Shown here: positions 43,734 through 53,226 of the stretch, piece after piece | Position numbering within the stretch: the first letter of the stretch is position 1 | Layout: each line of letters begins with the position of its first letter | NCBI RefSeq assembly: GCF_040839445.1 | Contig: NZ_JBDPGJ010000010.1 | Coordinates: forward strand, 62,001-126,000 | Direction of reading: 5' to 3' | DNA length: 64,000 nt | From: Aquibium pacificus | GTDB lineage: Bacteria > Pseudomonadota > Alphaproteobacteria > Rhizobiales > Rhizobiaceae | Notes under the pieces: model-generated | Told to the model about the DNA's origin: nothing | Databases searched by the model: none | Seen by the model: only the letters and a program-made list of their open reading frames with translations | Position numbers and translations under genes: made by a program

Positions 43734-44747
43734 ATGAACCGTCTCAGCCCGCAGAAGCAGGACTATCTCATCCTTGCGGTGTTCACCCTCGCTTTGGTCC
43801 TGCTGCCGCTGACCGGACGGTCGAACTATTTCCTCGGGCAGGGCACGCTCTACCTGATCTGGGCCGCGGTGGTCACCCAGTGGAACATCGTGCTCGGTGT
43901 GGCCGGCATTATGTCGATCGGCAACCTGGCGCTGTTTGCCGCCGGCGGCTACTCGGTTGCGCTTCTCGGCCTGTACTTCGACATCTCGCCCTGGGTCAGC
44001 CTGCCGATCGGGGCGCTGGCCGGCCTGGGCATGGCGCTCCTGATGGGCCTTTCGACGCTTCGGCTCCGCGGCGCTTACACCGTGGTCGTGACACTGTCGA
44101 TCTCGATGGTGATGTATCAGCTGATCGTCACCGACGTGGCCTGTTTCCGCCGCACCGCGAGCGCCTGCTATTCCCTGACCGGAGGTTCGCGCGGCGTCAC
44201 CCGGTTCGGAGATTTCGGCTTCAACGAGATGTTCGGCTACGGCGGCGCGGCCTGGGGCAATTTCCTGCTGGCGTTGGCGACCCTGGTTCTGTGCATGGCT
44301 GCGGCGATCACCGTGATCCACAGCCCCTATGGCCGCGCCTTCCAGGCCCTGCGCGACAACGAGCAGGCGGCCCGTGCGCGCGGCATCCGCATCGAGAAGT
44401 TCCAGCTGATCGTCTTTGCCGCCGCAGGATTCTTCACGGGTCTGGCAGGCGGCGTCTATGCCGGCACCCAGCGCACCTTCGGGCCCCAGATCCTGGGGTT
44501 CCCGACGCTTCTGTTCCTCCTGTCGATCATGATCGTGGGTGGACGTGGCCGGATCTGGGGTCCCGTGCTGGGCACGATCTGCCTCGCCCTGGTGCAGGAA
44601 AACACCACCGGCCTCGCACAGTGGCAGAGCTCGACCTATGCGCTGCTGCTCATCGTGATCCTGATCATGGCGCCCGAGGGGCTGGCAGGCGGCCTTTCGC
44701 CGTTGCTGCCCTGGGCGAAGGCGCGCGCCGGGGGAGGCGGGTCGTGA
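43734..44747 (+). CDS. livM: Branched-chain amino acid-type ABC permease LivM
   Basis: A 337-residue permease of the LivM type. After ILAVFTLALVLLPLTGR it has helices around NIVLGVAGIMSIGNLALFA, the EAA-type loop FQALRDNEQAARARGIRIEKF and a C-terminal IMAPEGLAGGLSP. I use the ATG at 43734; a frame extending upstream overlaps livH. Its TGA overlaps the GTG start of livG. Confidence 0.92.
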   Translation: MNRLSPQKQDYLILAVFTLALVLLPLTGRSNYFLGQGTLYLIWAAVVTQWNIVLGVAGIMSIGNLALFAAGGYSVALLGLYFDISPWVSLPIGALAGLGMALLMGLSTLRLRGAYTVVVTLSISMVMYQLIVTDVACFRRTASACYSLTGGSRGVTRFGDFGFNEMFGYGGAAWGNFLLALATLVLCMAAAITVIHSPYGRAFQALRDNEQAARARGIRIEKFQLIVFAAAGFFTGLAGGVYAGTQRTFGPQILGFPTLLFLLSIMIVGGRGRIWGPVLGTICLALVQENTTGLAQWQSSTYALLLIVILIMAPEGLAGGLSPLLPWAKARAGGGGS

Positions 44748-45559
44748 GCGGTCCCGATGCCAAACACGGGACCGCCCTTGAGGTCAGCCACCTGACAAAG
44801 CGCTATGGCGCGATGGCGGCGGTCGACGATCTGACCTTTCACGTCGAATGCAACGAGATACTGGGCATCAGCGGACCCAACGGGGCCGGCAAGACGACCC
44901 TTTTCGATCTCGTCTCGGGACTGACTGTTCCCAGCGGAGGCGAGGTGGTGCTGTTCGGCAGGAACATCACCACGCAGCGTCCCGAGCAGATCTGCCACCT
45001 CGGCCTGGCCCGGACCTTCCAGCTCAACGCCGTGTTCGATTCCATGACGGTCGAGGAAAACCTGATGACCGCCAACTATTTCGGCCATCGCAACCGCAGT
45101 TTTCCGGCGCTGAGTTTCGACAGCCACAGCCGCGCCGCCTGCGACTCGGCGCTTGAGATCGTCGGCCTGTCCAGCGAGCGCAGGCGGCCCGCCGCGACTT
45201 TGACGGGGCTGCAGCGCAAGCTTCTGATGCTCGCCAGCGCGATCGCGACCGAGCCGCGCCTCCTGATGCTGGACGAGCCGGTGGGCGGCCTCAACCGCGA
45301 CGAGATCGACCAGTGCGCACAGGTCATCCGTCACATCCGCGCCGAGCGCAACCTGACAATCGTCTTGATCGAACACGTGATGAGCTTCGTCACCGCGCTG
45401 GCCGACCGGGTGATGGTGCTGCACCACGGCGCGAAACTCTATGAGGGGAGCATCGCAGGCATGGCCGAGAGCGCCGAGGTGGTCTCGGCCTATCTCGGCA
45501 CCTCGGGCCTCAGGGATTTGAAGAGGGCCGCTGGGACGAACGATGTCCACGCAACTTGA
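44744..45559 (+). CDS. livG: ABC transporter ATP-binding protein LivG, atypical signature
   Basis: A 271-residue ATPase. Walker A GPNGAGKTT is near residue 45, Walker B LLMLDEPVGG and the H-loop IEHVM follow. The ABC signature, normally LSGGQ or LSYGQQ, reads LTGLQRK, an unusual loss of the glycine-glutamine pattern that may slow hydrolysis or leave one degenerate site. I start it at GTG 44744, which overlaps the livM stop (GTGA) and has GGGGGAGG upstream. It overlaps livF by 17 bases. Confidence 0.9.
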   Translation: MSGPDAKHGTALEVSHLTKRYGAMAAVDDLTFHVECNEILGISGPNGAGKTTLFDLVSGLTVPSGGEVVLFGRNITTQRPEQICHLGLARTFQLNAVFDSMTVEENLMTANYFGHRNRSFPALSFDSHSRAACDSALEIVGLSSERRRPAATLTGLQRKLLMLASAIATEPRLLMLDEPVGGLNRDEIDQCAQVIRHIRAERNLTIVLIEHVMSFVTALADRVMVLHHGAKLYEGSIAGMAESAEVVSAYLGTSGLRDLKRAAGTNDVHAT

Positions 45560-46259
45560 GATAGAAAATCTTTCGGCGAACTATGGCCGCGAGCCGGTGC
45601 TGACCGATGTGTCGCTGCGGGTCGCCGCCGCGCAGGTCACCGGCATCGTCGGCCCGAACGGCAACGGCAAGACCACGTGCCTGCGTGCCATCTCGGGACT
45701 GATGCCGCGCATGTCGGGGGTTGTCAGGCTGAACGGGGAGCGCATCGACAACCTGGCGCCCGAACAGATCGCGCGGCGCGGGATCATCCATGTGCCGCAG
45801 GGCGACCTGATCTACAGGAAGATGACGGTTCGCGACAATCTGCTTGTCGGCGGCACCATGAACCCGAGCCGAGGGGCGACCGCCGACCGGCTCGAACACG
45901 TGCTGACACTGTTTCCGCGCCTGCGCGAACGGCTGTCCCAGACGGCGAGTTCGCTGTCGGGAGGCGAGCGGCGGATGCTCGGCATCGGCCGCGGCCTGAT
46001 GGCGGCGAAGATGCAGCTCCTGATGCTGGACGAGCCGTCTCTGGGCCTCGCGCCCTTGGTCATCGACCAGATCTACGAGGCGATCAACAACCTGTCCGCC
46101 CAGGGCATGGCGATCCTGATCGTCGAGGAAAGCGTGGAACGCATCGCCGCCACCGCCCGCCACCTGTCTCTGCTCAGCCATGGCGAGTTCGTGTGGTCCG
46201 GACCGCCTGCCGAGCTCCTCGCGAGCGACGCGCTTGCCGAAACCTATCTCGGGGTCTGA
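45543..46259 (+). CDS. livF: ABC transporter ATP-binding protein LivF
   Basis: A 238-residue ATPase with canonical motifs: Walker A GPNGNGKTT, signature LSGGERR, Walker B LLMLDEPSLGL and the LivF-type VPQGDLIYRKMTVRDNL switch. It provides the normal catalytic partner for the atypical LivG. The MFS gene begins 3 bases after it, so the operon continues. Confidence 0.93.
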   Translation: MSTQLEIENLSANYGREPVLTDVSLRVAAAQVTGIVGPNGNGKTTCLRAISGLMPRMSGVVRLNGERIDNLAPEQIARRGIIHVPQGDLIYRKMTVRDNLLVGGTMNPSRGATADRLEHVLTLFPRLRERLSQTASSLSGGERRMLGIGRGLMAAKMQLLMLDEPSLGLAPLVIDQIYEAINNLSAQGMAILIVEESVERIAATARHLSLLSHGEFVWSGPPAELLASDALAETYLGV

Positions 46260-46262
46260 TCG

Positions 46263-47432
46263 ATGGCAGCCGAACCGGAACCGCGCAGATCGATACTCCT
46301 GATGGCTGGCGCCATCCTCGCGAACGGCGCGGCGGGGCTCCTGTACGTCTGGAGCCTGTTCATCCTGCCGATCGAGGCCTCGCTTGGGCTCGGCCGCGCC
46401 GACATGGGCATGATCTCCTCGCTGGCGCTTATCAGCTTCACGGTCGGGGCCTCGGTCATGCCGGCGTTTCTGGCGCGGATCGGACGATTGGGGGTCGCTT
46501 GCCTGGCATTCGCTCTGATCGCAGGAGGGCATCTGGTCTTCGGGATATGGCCGAGCTGGGCGGCACTGGCCCTCGGCTACGGCGTCGGATTCGGCGCGGG
46601 CTCGGGCACGGCCTATGCCTTCGCCCTGTCGCTGGCGGCCGCGCTACCGGCGCATGTGAGGGCTGTCGCGATCGGCGTCGCGATGGGCGCATTCGCACTG
46701 AGCGGCATCCTGCTTCCGGTGACGCTGGGCGGATGGATCGCGTCCGCCGCCCCCGGGAGCGCCTTCGTGCGCATCGGCATCGTCGTACTTGTTGTCGGCC
46801 TTCTCTGTGTGCTGGCCGTCCTGGCCTCCGGCGCGAGCCGGCGCGATCATGAGGCGCAAACCCTCGCTGGCACCGCCCCGCGGATGGACCGGCCGTTCCT
46901 GGTGCTGGCAATGATCTTTTTCATGCTTTGCTTCATCGGTCTCGCCGTGATTTCGCACGCGGCGGCCATGGCCGCTTCCGCTGGAATCCCCGCTCCGGGC
47001 TATGCCGCGTCCGCGCTGACCCTGGGCTATCTGGCGGGCTCGATCCTCGGCGCGCCGATCGCCGAGCGGCTCGGCGAACGGCGGGTTCTGATGGCACTCG
47101 GCGCGCTGGCGCTCGTCGGCACGCTGGCCATGTTCGCGGCAAGCGCTGCCGTGTTCTTCGCGGGCGCGGCCCTCGTCGGCATCACCTTCGGCGGCTCGGG
47201 ATCGATCATGCCGGTGCTGCTGGGCCTGCGCTACGGCGCCGAACACATCTCGCGTCTCTATGGGCGGCTGATCATCGCCTACGGACTGGCGGGATTGGTC
47301 GCGCCCGACATCGCCGGTCGTCTCTTCGATCGGGCGCAGAGCTATGCCCCTACCATCGGCCTCTGTGCCGTCCTCGCTCTCACCGCCATCGTGGCGCCCC
47401 TGCTTCTGGAGCGATCCAGCAGAGGCCGATGA
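46263..47432 (+). CDS. MFS transporter, oxalate/formate-antiporter-like
   Basis: A 389-residue major facilitator with about 12 predicted helices in two halves, split by a hydrophilic loop at about residues 195-212. The start (ILANGAAGLLYVWSLFILPI) is typical of the OFA/monocarboxylate branch. It lies 3 bases after livF and probably shares its transcript. It may export a product or provide a second uptake route for a monocarboxylate. Confidence 0.82.
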   Translation: MAAEPEPRRSILLMAGAILANGAAGLLYVWSLFILPIEASLGLGRADMGMISSLALISFTVGASVMPAFLARIGRLGVACLAFALIAGGHLVFGIWPSWAALALGYGVGFGAGSGTAYAFALSLAAALPAHVRAVAIGVAMGAFALSGILLPVTLGGWIASAAPGSAFVRIGIVVLVVGLLCVLAVLASGASRRDHEAQTLAGTAPRMDRPFLVLAMIFFMLCFIGLAVISHAAAMAASAGIPAPGYAASALTLGYLAGSILGAPIAERLGERRVLMALGALALVGTLAMFAASAAVFFAGAALVGITFGGSGSIMPVLLGLRYGAEHISRLYGRLIIAYGLAGLVAPDIAGRLFDRAQSYAPTIGLCAVLALTAIVAPLLLERSSRGR

Positions 47433-47510
47433 CTCCCCAATGCAATTCAACTATCCGTCCCGGGCCGTCCTTGTGCCGGTCGGGCGGTCCGTTCCGGAAA
47501 GGAGCCGGTC

Positions 47511-49961
47511 TTGGACATTCCCTCGAGCGCCGAAGTCGTCATCATTGGAGGTGGCGTTGCCGGCTGCTCCATCGCCTATCACCTCACGAAGCTCGGCATC
47601 AGCGACGTGGTCCTGTGCGAGCGCAAGCAGCTCACCTGCGGCACGACCTGGCACGCCGCGGGCCTGGTGACGCAGCTGCGTGCGACGCGGCAGATGACCG
47701 AACTGGCGCAATATACGGGTGAGCTGTTCGGCACGCTCGAAGCGGAGACGGGCCAGGCTACCGGCTTTCGCCGCAACGGCTCCCTTCGTGTCGCCAACAA
47801 TGCCGCACGCTACGAGGAGCTCGCCCGCGGCGCCTCCATGGCCCGCAATTTCGGCCTTCCGGTCGAGGCGGTCACCGCGGCCGGCATCAAGGAGCGCTGG
47901 CCGCTGGTCGACACATCCGATCTCGTGGGCGGCTTCTGGTCCCCCATGGACGGACAGGTGAACCCCGCCGACGTGACGATGGCCTACGCCAAGGGCGCGC
48001 GGATGGGCGGCGCGCGCATCGTCGAAGCCCTGACCGTGACGCAGATCCTGGTGGAGGGGGGCTGCGCGACCGGCGTGATGACCTCGCAAGGCGCGATCAG
48101 GGCGAAGCACGTGGTGATCTGCGGTGGCATGTGGTCGCGCGAGCTGGCGGCCGAGATCGGCGTCACCGTGCCCCTGCAGGCAGTCGAGCATTTCTATGTG
48201 GTCACGGAGACGATCCCCGATCTGCCACGCGACCTTCCTGTCCTGTTCGTCGGCGACGAATGGACCTACTACAAGGAAGATGCCGGCAAGCTGCTGATCG
48301 GCTTTTTCGAGCCGAAGGGCAAACCCTGGGGCCTCGACGGCATTCCAGCGGATTTCAGTTTCGACAGCCTGCCCGAAGACCTCGATCACATCGCGCCCCA
48401 CCTCGACGATGCGATAAAGCGGATCCCGCGCCTGCAGTCGGTGGGAATGCAGCTCTTCTTCAACGGACCGGAGAGCTTCACGCCCGACAACCGGTATCTG
48501 CTGGGCGAGACGCCAGAGGTCGCCGGGCTGTTCTGCGCCACCGGCTTCAACTCGCTCGGCATCCTCTCGTCGGGCGGCGTCGGCCGCTCGCTCGCATCCT
48601 GGATCCAGAACGGCCGACCGCCGGTCGACCTGATCGACGTCGACGTGCGACGGGTCCAGACCTTCCAGCGCAACCGCAGCTACCTCGCGGCGCGGGCGGG
48701 CGAATCCATCGGCGTGAGCTTCGACATTCACTGGCCCTCGCGCCAGTTCGAAACCGCCCGTGGCATCCGCCGGTCGCCGATCCACGACAGGCTGCTGGCG
48801 GCCGGCGCCTGGATGACGGAAGCGGCCGGGTGGGAGCGGCCCGGCTTCTACGGCACGGAAGAAGAACGCGCGGACATCCGCTATTCCTACGACCGGCCCA
48901 GCTGGTTTGCCAATGTGGGCGCCGAATGCCGCACCACGGCCGAGGCGGTGGGCATCTTCGACCACAGCTGTTTCGCAAAGTACCGTGTGGAAGGGCCCGA
49001 TGCGCTCACGGTATTGAACAAGGTGTCCGCCAACCAGATGGACGTGCCGGTGGGCCGGGTCGTCTACACCCAATGGCTGAACGAGATCGGCGGCATCGAG
49101 GCCGACGTCACCGTCACGCGGCTGGCGGAGGACGCCTTCCTGGTTGTCACCATCTGCGTTTCACAGCGCCGCGACCTGTCCTGGCTGAAGCGGCACATTC
49201 CAGAAGACGCGCGCGTCATGGTCTGCGACGTCACCTCCGGCCTGCCGATGCTGGCGGTGATGGGCCCGAAGGCGCGCGAACTGATGCGGCGCGTCTCGCC
49301 GGACGACTTCAGCAATGAAGGCTTTCCCTTCGGCACCAGCCGCGAAATCGATCTCGGTTTCGCGCGCGTTCGCGCCAGCCGGCTGACCTACATGGGCGAA
49401 CTGGGCTACGAACTCTACGCGGAAGCCGAATTCGCCGCTCACGTCTACGACACGTTGATCGAGGCCGGTCGCGACCTCGGCCTCGGCCGTGTCGGCTTCT
49501 TCGCGCTGAACTCGCTGCGCATGGAAAAGGGATACCGCCACTGGGGCCACGACATCGGCGAAGAGGATACGCCCTACCAGGCCGGTCTCGGCTTCGCGGT
49601 GGCGCTCGACAAGCCGGGCGGTTTCATCGGACGCGACGCGCTTGCCCGGCAGAAGTCGTCGGGACCGCTGCGCCGGCGCATGGTACAGATCAGGCTCGTC
49701 GACACCGAAGCGCCGCCGCTGCTGCTTCACCACGAGCCGGTGCTTCTCGATGGCCGGATCATCGGCTCCGTCACCTCGGGAGCGTACGGCTACCGCGTGG
49801 GAGCGTCGCTGGGACTGGCCTATGTCGAGAACGAGGGCGGCGTCACGAAGGACTGGCTCGAAAGCGGTAAGCTGGAGGTAGAGATCGCCATGAAGCGGTG
49901 GCCAATCATCGCGCAATTCGGGCCCTGGTACGATCCGAAGGGCGAGCGCATCAAGGCCTGA
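47511..49961 (+). CDS. Dimethylglycine/sarcosine dehydrogenase-like flavoprotein
   Basis: An 816-residue FAD and folate-type enzyme: DAO oxidoreductase domain at about residues 5-370, FAO-M linker to about 430, then an aminomethyltransferase (GcvT) domain and its C-terminal barrel to 800. The dinucleotide motif VIIGGGVAGCSIAYHL is at 10-25 and His48 in TTWHAAGL matches the residue that holds FAD covalently in dimethylglycine dehydrogenase. It begins with TTG at 47511 behind AAAGGAG. N-demethylation of an N-methyl amino acid with one-carbon transfer to tetrahydrofolate is expected. Following a hydantoinase cluster, it could process sarcosine arising from N-methylhydantoin. Confidence 0.88.
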   Translation: MDIPSSAEVVIIGGGVAGCSIAYHLTKLGISDVVLCERKQLTCGTTWHAAGLVTQLRATRQMTELAQYTGELFGTLEAETGQATGFRRNGSLRVANNAARYEELARGASMARNFGLPVEAVTAAGIKERWPLVDTSDLVGGFWSPMDGQVNPADVTMAYAKGARMGGARIVEALTVTQILVEGGCATGVMTSQGAIRAKHVVICGGMWSRELAAEIGVTVPLQAVEHFYVVTETIPDLPRDLPVLFVGDEWTYYKEDAGKLLIGFFEPKGKPWGLDGIPADFSFDSLPEDLDHIAPHLDDAIKRIPRLQSVGMQLFFNGPESFTPDNRYLLGETPEVAGLFCATGFNSLGILSSGGVGRSLASWIQNGRPPVDLIDVDVRRVQTFQRNRSYLAARAGESIGVSFDIHWPSRQFETARGIRRSPIHDRLLAAGAWMTEAAGWERPGFYGTEEERADIRYSYDRPSWFANVGAECRTTAEAVGIFDHSCFAKYRVEGPDALTVLNKVSANQMDVPVGRVVYTQWLNEIGGIEADVTVTRLAEDAFLVVTICVSQRRDLSWLKRHIPEDARVMVCDVTSGLPMLAVMGPKARELMRRVSPDDFSNEGFPFGTSREIDLGFARVRASRLTYMGELGYELYAEAEFAAHVYDTLIEAGRDLGLGRVGFFALNSLRMEKGYRHWGHDIGEEDTPYQAGLGFAVALDKPGGFIGRDALARQKSSGPLRRRMVQIRLVDTEAPPLLLHHEPVLLDGRIIGSVTSGAYGYRVGASLGLAYVENEGGVTKDWLESGKLEVEIAMKRWPIIAQFGPWYDPKGERIKA

Positions 49962-49991
49962 CACCGCCCACGGAGGAGAGACCCACTCGCC

Positions 49992-50435
49992 ATGCAGATC
50001 CGCAAGCCAAAGCCCGACGACCGGCCAGAATGGGACCGGCTCTATTCCGGCTATGCCAACTTCTACAAGGTTGACCAGACGCCCGAGATGCGCGACCGCG
50101 TATGGGGCTGGCTGCACGATCCCGCTCACGAGAGCGAGGGACTGGTGGCTGAGGAGGGGGACCATCTGGTCGCCCTTGCCCATTTCCGCCCCTTCGCGCG
50201 GCCGCTCTCCGCGACCACCGGCTGCTTTCTCGACGACCTCTTCGTCGATCCGGAGACCCGCGGCACCGGCGTTGCCGACGCGATGCTTGCCGCACTGGAA
50301 GAGATCGCGCGGACGCGCGGCTGGACTGTCGTCCGCTGGATCACGGCCGAGAACAACTATCGCGCTCGCGCCGTGTACGATCGGAAGGCGGCGCGGACAG
50401 GTTGGGTAACTTACGACTTGGTGCCAGGCAAATAG
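49992..50435 (+). CDS. GNAT family N-acetyltransferase
   Basis: A 147-residue GNAT protein. The acetyl-CoA loop RGTGVADAML is near residues 91-100, preceded by the FVDPE strand and followed by the NNYRARAVYDRKA helix of motif B. It has GGAGGAG upstream and starts 30 bases after the flavoprotein gene. An amine or amino acid acceptor is likely but not identified. Confidence 0.88.
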   Translation: MQIRKPKPDDRPEWDRLYSGYANFYKVDQTPEMRDRVWGWLHDPAHESEGLVAEEGDHLVALAHFRPFARPLSATTGCFLDDLFVDPETRGTGVADAMLAALEEIARTRGWTVVRWITAENNYRARAVYDRKAARTGWVTYDLVPGK

Positions 50436-50827
50436 GATCGGACAGTTCGTCTCCGCGAAGCTACCTGGATGTGCGGGGTTGTGCTCGGATGTACTTCGTT
50501 TCGAGGCGCAGGAGCACCGAAGTAACGGAGTATCCGATAGGGTGTTCTTTGGCGCATCCCATGCGCTTTGGCGACATCCCGAGCCCGGGTGACCGGCGCG
50601 GACGCATCGGACTGCGGCGTACCGTTCCTGCACTCCAAGGCCTGGCGGCCGTCCGAGCCGAGCGCCTCGCGCTCGTGCGGCGCGAAGCGGGCGTGGGTGG
50701 GTTCGCCGATCAACTCGCGCTCGGACTTGGCGAGTGCGGCCATGAGGTGGACCATGAGTTGGGCGCTGGAAGTCCCGGCATCACAGCTCTCGGTGAGCGA
50801 GCGGACGCTTATCCCGCGCGAGTTCAT
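50411..50827 (-). pseudogene. Serine recombinase (resolvase) remnant
   Basis: On the minus strand, residues about 5-46 of this frame (50690-50815) read RGISVRSLTESCDAGTS, then MAALAKSERELIGEPTHA, matching the end of the catalytic domain of Tn3-type resolvases/invertases. A degenerate helix-turn-helix-like VAKAHGMRQRTPYRIL follows near 50490-50540. The N-terminal catalytic half, including the active serine, is absent, and an in-frame TGA lies just upstream of the ATG. The 3' end overlaps the GNAT gene. It is a scar of a mobile element. Confidence 0.6.
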
Positions 50828-51462
50828 CGCAGATCAAATCCAACGCTGATCGTGTCCGATCATTCGGCGGCAACAACAGTCTGCGACGCCTCACACCATG
50901 GGATCGACTTTCCAGACCGAAAGTCCGCTATCAAAATCTACGACGATAGGCCCGACCGACCGATAGTGGCCCCGGACAAGCCAGTCCGACAGCTCGGATG
51001 GCTTGAAGTGACCTTCGCCCACACAGAACGATCCGTCAGCCGGGGCCTGACATGGCTGTGAGCCTAGGGAGAGCTCGTAGGCTAGACGTTGCTACCTATC
51101 TAACTGAATTTGCTGGTAGCGGAGGTCCGTTACCGCCGTTCCCCCTGAGACCAAGAACCGATGTTTGCTTTCGAAATTGAACAGATCAACGTCGCCTGAT
51201 TGGAGCAGTCTGGGCGCCGAGATCCAACTTGCCGGAAGGAGCGCCCTGATTTGTTCGCAGCAAATGACGATTTATCGGTAGTCGGGATTCGCGAGGGGTG
51301 GCGCACTTCGACCCTGAAACCGGTTCAACTATTGCGGGATGAACGGGAGGTGTGCGCCCCCACATTGGTCGTAGAGATCGACTCCGCCATTTTTCCTAAG
51401 CGAACGAAGGAGCTCCTGCCCGATTGTTGGTTTCTCTCCGCTACCGGCCTTGTGGATCAGGC
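50828..51462. other. Gene-poor stretch
   Basis: About 630 bases between the resolvase remnant and the end of the TPP-enzyme gene. Base composition is less GC-rich and codon use in all frames looks random; open frames here do not resemble proteins I know. With the remnant it marks a probable insertion or deletion junction between the hydantoinase block and the next operon. Confidence 0.55.
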
Positions 51463-53214
51463 TCACACTGGCCTGTCGCCTTTGGTGATCTTGAGGGTTC
51501 GGTTGTCGACGCCGGGCAGCATCTTGGCCGGGTCGCGGGTGACGACCACGTCGATGACGGAAGGGCGGTCGCGTTCGGCATTGGCGGCACGGATGGCCGG
51601 CGCCAGTTGGTCGGGATGCTCAACGCGAATGCCGTGACAGCCGAAATCGCTGGCGATTTCCGCGTAGTTCATCTCGACCAGATCGGCCGACTGGTAGGCG
51701 CCGTACATGGAATGCTGCAGCGCCTTGATGTAGCCGGACGCGGCGTTGTTGACGATCATCAGGGTGAAGGGCGTGCCGACGCGGCGGGCGGTCTCGAGTT
51801 CGCCGATCGTCATGTTGAAGCCACCATCGCCGGTAATGGCGACCACCGGCTGGTCGGGCACGGCCATCTGGGCGCCCATGGCGCCGGGCAGGCCGTAGCC
51901 GATCGAGGCGAAGCCACGGTCGGCCACGAACCTGCGGCCCGCCGCCTTCGTGTCATAGAGCAGGCCGCCCCAGTGCGCGGCGAAGCCGCCATCGGCAACC
52001 AGCACCGACTCGGCCGGCATTTCGTTGTTCAACTCGTTCAGCATGCGGCCCATATTGATCGGCACCTCATCCGACAAGAGCCGGTCGGCTGCGCCCTTGC
52101 GCCATTTGGCCATGCGGGCGGTCACTTCCGCTGCATAATCGGACCGGGCCGCACGTGACGTCGCCGCCGCGCCGTGAAGGGCGGCGGACAGATCTTCCAG
52201 CGCAAGCCGGGCGTCGCCGACCAGAGCATGGTCGGTCCGCGTGGTGCGGCCAATCTCCTCGGGCAGCAGCTCAATGTGGATGATCGGAGCGGCGCCGTTG
52301 AACAGCTGGAAACGCTTGGTGGCGATCTCGCCTAGCTTGCAACCGATCACGATCAGGCAGTCGGAGCATTCGATCAGCTCGTTGGCGATGCGCGAGTAGC
52401 GCCCGAACAGGCCGATTGAGAGCGGATGGACGCAGGCGATGGCGCCCTTGCCCGACAGCGTGTGGGCGACGGGGATGGAGTGAGCCCCAGCGAAGGCCTG
52501 CAGTGCTTCATAGGCCTGCGAGATATGGATGCCGCCGCCAACCAGCAGGAGCGGACGGCTGGCCTTGGCGATCGCCGCGGCAGCCTTTTCGACTGCCCGC
52601 GCGTCAGGCCGCGAGCGATAAGCCGGAAAGCGTGTGGTCGCTGGATCAATCCAGAGGTCGGAAAGCGGATAGTCGAAGCTCTCATGCGCGATGTCCTCGG
52701 GCACATCGACTACAACAGGACCCGGCCTGCCGGAGGTGGCGACCGCAAAGGCGCGGCGCACCGCCTCCGGCACCCGGGAGGACCGCTCGACGCGGATCAC
52801 GTCCTTGACCGCGGGGCGCAGAATATCGAGCTGGCGGGTCTCCTGGGTCATGTTCTTCCAGGAATGGTCGCGGTGGGTGTCGCCGACGAACACGACCTGG
52901 GCGATGCCGGCGTTGAAGCTTTCAACCAGCGCCGTCACCAGATTGGTGGCGCCGGGCCCCAGCGTGGCGTCGCAAACGCCAGGCCTGCCCGAAACCCGCG
53001 CCCAGGCGTCAGCCGCAAATGCCCCGCAGCGCTCGTCATTGATGAGATGATGCGTCAGACCCTTGCGGCGAACCGCGTCGTAGAAGGGCAACAGCTGGAA
53101 CCCGCCCATGCCGAACATGGGGCCAACACCCGCCCGCTCCAGAATCTCGACAATCGCTTCTCCGCCGGTGAGGGTGAGGGTGGAATAGTCTGCTATGTGC
53201 GCTGCCTGGTTCAC
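51463..53214 (-). CDS. Thiamine pyrophosphate-dependent enzyme, acetolactate-synthase-like (second)
   Basis: A 583-residue ThDP enzyme. The activating Glu61 lies in INDERCGAFAADAW, SGRPGPVVVDVPED closes the first domain and the cofactor motif runs from GDGGFNMTIGELE to IVNNAASGY. It begins with GTG at 53214 behind AAAGGA. It is the last gene of the minus-strand TRAP operon, 12 bases after the aldolase. It is diverged from the ThDP enzyme at 29.5 kb. Together with the aldolase it suggests breakdown of a 2-oxo acid, for example through pyruvate chemistry; the substrate is unknown. Confidence 0.88.
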   Translation of the reverse strand: MNQAAHIADYSTLTLTGGEAIVEILERAGVGPMFGMGGFQLLPFYDAVRRKGLTHHLINDERCGAFAADAWARVSGRPGVCDATLGPGATNLVTALVESFNAGIAQVVFVGDTHRDHSWKNMTQETRQLDILRPAVKDVIRVERSSRVPEAVRRAFAVATSGRPGPVVVDVPEDIAHESFDYPLSDLWIDPATTRFPAYRSRPDARAVEKAAAAIAKASRPLLLVGGGIHISQAYEALQAFAGAHSIPVAHTLSGKGAIACVHPLSIGLFGRYSRIANELIECSDCLIVIGCKLGEIATKRFQLFNGAAPIIHIELLPEEIGRTTRTDHALVGDARLALEDLSAALHGAAATSRAARSDYAAEVTARMAKWRKGAADRLLSDEVPINMGRMLNELNNEMPAESVLVADGGFAAHWGGLLYDTKAAGRRFVADRGFASIGYGLPGAMGAQMAVPDQPVVAITGDGGFNMTIGELETARRVGTPFTLMIVNNAASGYIKALQHSMYGAYQSADLVEMNYAEIASDFGCHGIRVEHPDQLAPAIRAANAERDRPSVIDVVVTRDPAKMLPGVDNRTLKITKGDRPV

Positions 53215-53226
53215 GAGGCGGTCCTT

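Noticed and set aside
51200..51637. Plus-strand frame of 145 codons before the second TPP enzyme
   Set aside because: Its second half is antisense to the TPP-enzyme gene and its first half resembles no protein family; no ribosome site seen.
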